From JAYTQQ01 sp043746635 (GTDB taxonomy: Bacteria; Bdellovibrionota; Bdellovibrionia; Bdellovibrionales; JAMPXM01), in NCBI GenBank assembly GCA_043746635.1, contig JAYTQQ010000058.1:1-6936 (forward strand): a DNA stretch of 6,936 bases, given 5' to 3'. The notes under the pieces are model-generated. The model was not told the origin of the DNA, did not search any database, and was given only the letters and a program-made list of their open reading frames with translations. Positions 5,052-6,936 of this stretch are shown piece after piece (position 1 is the first letter of the stretch; each line of letters opens with the position of its first letter). The translations under genes were made by a program, and so were the position numbers.

Positions 5052-5561
5052 TTACTCCTTTGTAGCGTTCATTCTAAGTTTAATGCGTTTAAAGATGTTG
5101 AACACGTGAGCCTGCTTCCATGATTTTCCGAGCCTTGTTCTGAATCCTCGGCCATTTAAATAGCGGGCAATTTCTGTCGGGTTTCGGCCAACTTGCTTCT
5201 GCTTTTCAATTATTTGGAGGATGGGGTATTCACGAGGGTCCTTTTGCAGGCGGCCTTCGAGGTAGCAAAAGCCATAAGGTGGAGGCGCTGAATTTTTAAA
5301 AGTCTGCCGTTGATTCTCTAAAAATTTGACGGACTTATTTGCACGGAACGTCACTCGCTGTTTTACGAGTTGCCGCTGTACAGTTGCAAAGCCTAAATTT
5401 AGTTGTGCGGCGATCTCTCGTATCGAGTGGCCTTGCTCGTAAAGGGCCTTCAATTCGCGGCTTTCCTGCGAAATTAGGTGGACCTGGATTTCAATGAAAT
5501 CACGCACTTGAGTTAGATTGCAGGTTGTTGGAAGATGCCTACCATTTTCTATACGAACCAA
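5052..5561 (-). CDS. serine-recombinase-like protein lacking the catalytic domain, 169 aa
   Basis: The protein corresponds to the DNA-binding half of large serine recombinases. Residues about 35-64 form a resolvase-type HTH: L-K-A-L-Y-E-Q-G-H-S-I-R-E-I-A-A-Q-L-N-L-G, then T-V-Q-R-Q-L. Residues about 92-160 match the Recombinase domain (PF07508): P-P-P-Y-G-F, D-P-R-E-Y-P-I-L-Q-I-I, P-T-E-I-A-R-Y-L-N-G-R-G-F-R-T-R-x-G-K-x-W. The N-terminal resolvase domain with its catalytic serine is absent, and no remnant of it lies upstream. It therefore cannot cut DNA alone; it may be a DNA-binding regulator or a partner for a recombinase elsewhere. The start is TTG with a weak AAGAG upstream. An alternative GTG lies at codon 19 (5507), but the remnant at 1-85 resembles codons 3-14, favouring TTG. 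The small membrane protein follows within five bases. Confidence 0.85.
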   Translation of the reverse strand: MVRIENGRHLPTTCNLTQVRDFIEIQVHLISQESRELKALYEQGHSIREIAAQLNLGFATVQRQLVKQRVTFRANKSVKFLENQRQTFKNSAPPPYGFCYLEGRLQKDPREYPILQIIEKQKQVGRNPTEIARYLNGRGFRTRLGKSWKQAHVFNIFKRIKLRMNATKE

Positions 5562-5614
5562 ACTACTCTTAAATCAAAAATATGCGCTCTAGAAGATAAT
5601 TGCATATCACAGAA

Positions 5615-5670
5615 TCCGGGCAACACCCCGGGAGTCGAACCGCGAAGCCTGAGAGTTTAATCAAACTCTT
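5615..5670 (-). other. degenerate tRNA T-arm-like sequence, possible old attachment site
   Basis: On the minus strand, GGTTCGACTCC (5641-5631) matches the universal tRNA T-loop consensus GGTTCGANTCC exactly. Upstream of it is a 7-base hairpin, AGAGTTT-GATT-AAACTCT (5669-5652), in the position of an anticodon stem. The T-stem pairs at only three of five positions, there is no D-arm and no CCA end, so this is not a working tRNA. Integrating elements often leave tRNA 3' fragments; whether this is one is uncertain. A second hairpin, CCGGG-CAACAC-CCCGG (5616-5631), overlaps it. Confidence 0.25.
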
Positions 5671-5697
5671 GCTAAAATTAGTATAGTGTACTATAGT
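5669..5697 (+). promoter_or_regulatory. brnT: promoter of the brnT operon
   Basis: A -35 TTGCTA (5669-5674) and a -10 TATAGT (5692-5697) are 17 bases apart. Transcription should begin at about 5703-5705, one to three bases before the toxin ATG at 5706, so the message is nearly leaderless. This agrees with the absence of a Shine-Dalgarno before the toxin. Confidence 0.65.
5682..5695. promoter_or_regulatory. palindromic operator overlapping the brnT -10
   Basis: TATAGT (5682-5687), spacer GT, ACTATA (5690-5695) form a perfect 6-base inverted repeat. TATAGTG also occurs twice ten bases apart (5682-5688 and 5692-5698), one helical turn, as expected for a ribbon-helix-helix repressor. Autoregulation is known for BrnT/BrnA systems; binding here is inferred. 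Confidence 0.6.
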
Positions 5698-5705
5698 GTC
5701 TAAAG

Positions 5706-6059
5706 ATGGCTCACTTTAAGTTTATCCTTTGGCTTGCATATTGGTACCTACAAAGTGATCTCTTTGAATTTGAATGGGATCGAGGAAATCTCAATAAGAG
5801 CTTGAATAAACATGACGTCGGCCTCGACGAGATTGAGTCAGTTTTTGAACTGAAACTGGCGGTGCCAATGGGCCGCCAAATATCACCGCCAGTTGATGAA
5901 GAAAGACTTAACCTCGTTGGACCTTCATCAGAAGGGCGAATGATTTCGGTTGTATTCACGTTACGTGATGGGCGAGTCAGACCCATCAGCGGAAGAGATG
6001 CTAGCCGTAAAGAGAGGAAGTTATATGAAGAAGTCCGTAAAGCGCTTGAAAAGTTATGA
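5706..6059 (+). CDS. brnT: BrnT-family ribonuclease toxin, 117 aa
   Basis: Toxin of a type II pair; family members are small RelE-like ribonucleases that inhibit translation. The BrnT core begins with F-E-W-D (22-25), then N-K-S-L-N-K-H-D-V-G-L-D-E-I-E-S-V-F (30-47). It continues with E-R-L-N-L-V-G-P-S-S-E-G-R-M-I-S-V-V-F (66-84) and ends with V-R-P-I-S-G-R-D-A-S-R-K-E-R-K-L-Y-E-E (91-109). The last block is the conserved I-S-x-R-x-A-x-x-x-E-x-x-x-Y signature. It is intact. About 20 unusual hydrophobic, aromatic residues precede the core, whereas most BrnT proteins begin almost at F-E-W-D. No in-frame ATG, GTG or TTG exists between codon 1 and the core, so the extension must be translated unless a rare start is used. 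The antitoxin gene begins 35 bases before the toxin stop. Confidence 0.9.
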   Translation: MAHFKFILWLAYWYLQSDLFEFEWDRGNLNKSLNKHDVGLDEIESVFELKLAVPMGRQISPPVDEERLNLVGPSSEGRMISVVFTLRDGRVRPISGRDASRKERKLYEEVRKALEKL

Positions 6060-6258
6060 TCGTATTGAATTCGATGCGAAGGAAATTATTGCTGGAATGA
6101 GTCGTCTCAAGGGGGCTCGCCGAAAGCCTACAAGCATCGCTCTTGAAGAAGATCTTTTGATTGAGCTTAAAGCTGTAGCTGGCAAAAAAGGTGTTCCTTA
6201 TCAGGTTCTGATGAGATTGCTCATCACTGATGGATTGAAGCGATTAAAAGCTTCTTAA
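6025..6258 (+). CDS. ribbon-helix-helix antitoxin partner of BrnT, 77 aa
   Basis: It neutralises the BrnT toxin and, by family, represses the shared promoter. The start is ATG 6025, with GAGGAAG six bases upstream. An earlier in-frame ATG at 5950 lies deep in the toxin gene without a binding site. The N-terminal half (1-30) would wrap the toxin. The C-terminal half (34-71) is a CopG/ribbon-helix-helix domain: the strand K-P-T-S-I-A-L, helix E-E-D-L-L-I-E-L-K-A-V-A-G-K-K-G, then V-P-Y-Q-V-L-M-R-L-L-I-T-D-G-L. The K-K-G-x-P-Y-Q motif is typical of the CopG antitoxin family (PF12441), often paired with BrnT. I leave the symbol blank because classical BrnA proteins are a related but different group. 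It overlaps the toxin gene by 35 bases, giving coupled translation. Confidence 0.88.
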   Translation: MKKSVKRLKSYDRIEFDAKEIIAGMSRLKGARRKPTSIALEEDLLIELKAVAGKKGVPYQVLMRLLITDGLKRLKAS

Positions 6259-6357
6259 ATAGAATTCTCACGTGACTGTTTCTCATGCAGATCAGGGCTG
6301 AATCTCCCTCCGCATAAGTAAGGGACTCAGGATAATGGCCAATATTTAAATGATTTT

Positions 6358-6385
6358 TTGTAACGAACTTACGGAGATATATAAG
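6358..6385 (+). promoter_or_regulatory. possible promoter of the two-helix membrane protein
   Basis: TTGTAA (6358-6363) and TATAAG (6380-6385) are 16 bases apart, with five of six bases of the -10 matching consensus. Transcription would start near 6392, giving a leader of about 55 bases. The rest of 6259-6447 shows only an imperfect inverted repeat (CTCCGCATAAGT at 6308-6319 against ACTTACGGAG at 6367-6376) and no clear terminator for the antitoxin gene. Confidence 0.35.
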
Positions 6386-6447
6386 CGATAGTCTAGACTT
6401 GAAACCATTGGAGGTGTCCCTGTATGATTTATGTGGAGGAGTAACCC

Positions 6448-6867
6448 ATGATCACCATGATTTTCCGAAGAAACTTGCCACCTGCCGTCAAATTTTTCGC
6501 AACTACGGGCGAGTCCGGATTTGGCTATGGTAAAACAAAATCGCAAATCGGAAAAATGTTTGCATTTTTAGTATTGATTTTGCTCGCGGGAGTGGCCCGG
6601 ATGCTAAGTCTCAGGGCCCGCACAGGCCTGACAAATCAGGGCCAGGTAATTCTGATAGTTGCCGCTCTACTCACAGTTCCTTTCTTAATTTATCTGGTCT
6701 ACTTAAAGAACAAAAAGAAAACCAACTTTTTCAAACAGGTGGCCAAAGATAATACCGGTCATGAATTTGCGCTGTCTGGATCAAAGTTTTTTGTTTCGAC
6801 TGGCGAATTTATGAGATCTACTAATAACCTACAACTATACATGGGTGATCGGCATTTTTCCCTCTAA
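6448..6867 (+). CDS. two-helix membrane protein of unknown function, 139 aa
   Basis: The strongest ribosome binding site in the window (GGAGGAG, eight bases before ATG) supports this gene. Two hydrophobic segments are clear: about 37-53 (F-A-F-L-V-L-I-L-L-A-G-V-A) and about 67-86 (V-I-L-I-V-A-A-L-L-T-V-P-F-L-I-Y-L-V-Y-L). Between them is a basic loop (R51, R56, R58), and after the second is a strongly basic stretch (K-N-K-K-K-T, 87-92). The C-terminal 50 residues are soluble and contain a possible small beta domain (F-A-L-S-G-S-K-F-F-V-S-T-G-E). The N-terminal 36 residues are Arg/Gly-rich. I recognise no family. It does not overlap the brnT system and has its own possible promoter, so it is probably independent of it. 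Confidence 0.68.
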   Translation: MITMIFRRNLPPAVKFFATTGESGFGYGKTKSQIGKMFAFLVLILLAGVARMLSLRARTGLTNQGQVILIVAALLTVPFLIYLVYLKNKKKTNFFKQVAKDNTGHEFALSGSKFFVSTGEFMRSTNNLQLYMGDRHFSL

Positions 6868-6878
6868 GATTCAAGTGG

Positions 6879-6936
6879 TTACATTTTTTCGCCTGCTAAT
6901 TCACGGTCTCTTTCAACTAGATCAACAGCGAGAACC
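6879..6936 (-). CDS. possible 3' end of a gene entering from the right edge
   Basis: On the minus strand an open frame of 18 codons (V-L-A-V-D-L-V-E-R-D-R-E-L-A-G-E-K-M) runs from the edge to TAA at 6881-6879. Its composition, alternating acidic and basic residues as in a C-terminal helix, looks coding. It would converge on the two-helix membrane protein with an 11-base gap. It is too short to identify, and a chance open frame is possible. Confidence 0.3.
   Translation of the reverse strand, partial: VLAVDLVERDRELAGEKM

Noticed and set aside
5615..5700. Functional tRNA gene
   Set aside because: Only the T-loop consensus is good. The T-stem has two mismatches and there is no D-arm, seven-base anticodon loop or acceptor stem.
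5950..6024. Earlier ATG for the ribbon-helix-helix antitoxin
   Set aside because: It lies within the toxin gene without a ribosome binding site; ATG 6025 has GAGGAAG and gives the family length.
1..6936. CRISPR array or intact insertion sequence
   Set aside because: No regularly spaced repeats and no complete transposase frame were found on either strand.

Overview
The window looks like chromosomal accessory DNA from a predatory-type delta-like bacterium, most plausibly a Bdellovibrio relative (Bdellovibrionota). The main reason is a TIGR02147-family regulator at 2654-3457, a family strongly expanded in Bdellovibrio and Fibrobacter. It sits opposite a run of small exported proteins of no recognisable family. 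The assignment is inference; no ribosomal or other taxonomic marker is present.

Left third (1-3457). The first 85 bases, read on the minus strand, resemble the 5' end of the recombinase-like gene found intact at 5052-5561, but carry a stop. Then comes a minus-strand operon of three exported proteins: a 212-residue secreted protein (2510-1872), a 107-residue secreted or lipid-anchored protein (1849-1526) and a 426-residue lipoprotein (1470-190). Divergent from it is the TIGR02147 regulator, which starts with GTG, lacks a visible Shine-Dalgarno and probably controls the operon. A GTGACC-centred motif occurs twice in the shared control region, once over the regulator's start codon.

Middle (3458-4133) holds no intact gene. 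It carries a minus-strand decayed copy of the small membrane protein encoded at 4798-5046 (22 of 26 bases identical around the WGSxRFF codons, with a nonsense codon and small indels). It also carries a probable frameshifted helix-turn-helix gene on the plus strand running up to about 4137.

Right half (4134-6258) is a defence or stability block. On the minus strand are, in order of transcription, a recombinase-like protein with only the DNA-binding half (5561-5052), a small membrane protein (5046-4798), a RelE/ParE-superfamily toxin (4801-4460) and its HTH antitoxin (4463-4134). They are joined by a 5-base gap, a GTGA overlap and an ATGA overlap. The toxin-antitoxin pair has its own near-consensus promoter with a perfect palindromic operator in the spacer, placed so that the transcript would start at the toxin's GTG. 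Divergently, on the plus strand, lies a BrnT toxin with a ribbon-helix-helix antitoxin, again with a palindrome around the -10 and almost no leader. Between the two systems is a degenerate tRNA T-arm-like sequence, which may mark an old attachment site.

Far right (6448-6936): a two-helix membrane protein of unknown function with a strong ribosome binding site, and possibly the last 18 codons of a gene entering from the right on the minus strand.

The most interesting point is the recurrence of one cassette (catalytic-domain-less recombinase plus WGSxRFF membrane protein): one intact copy linked to a toxin-antitoxin pair, plus separate decayed pieces in the same 7 kb.
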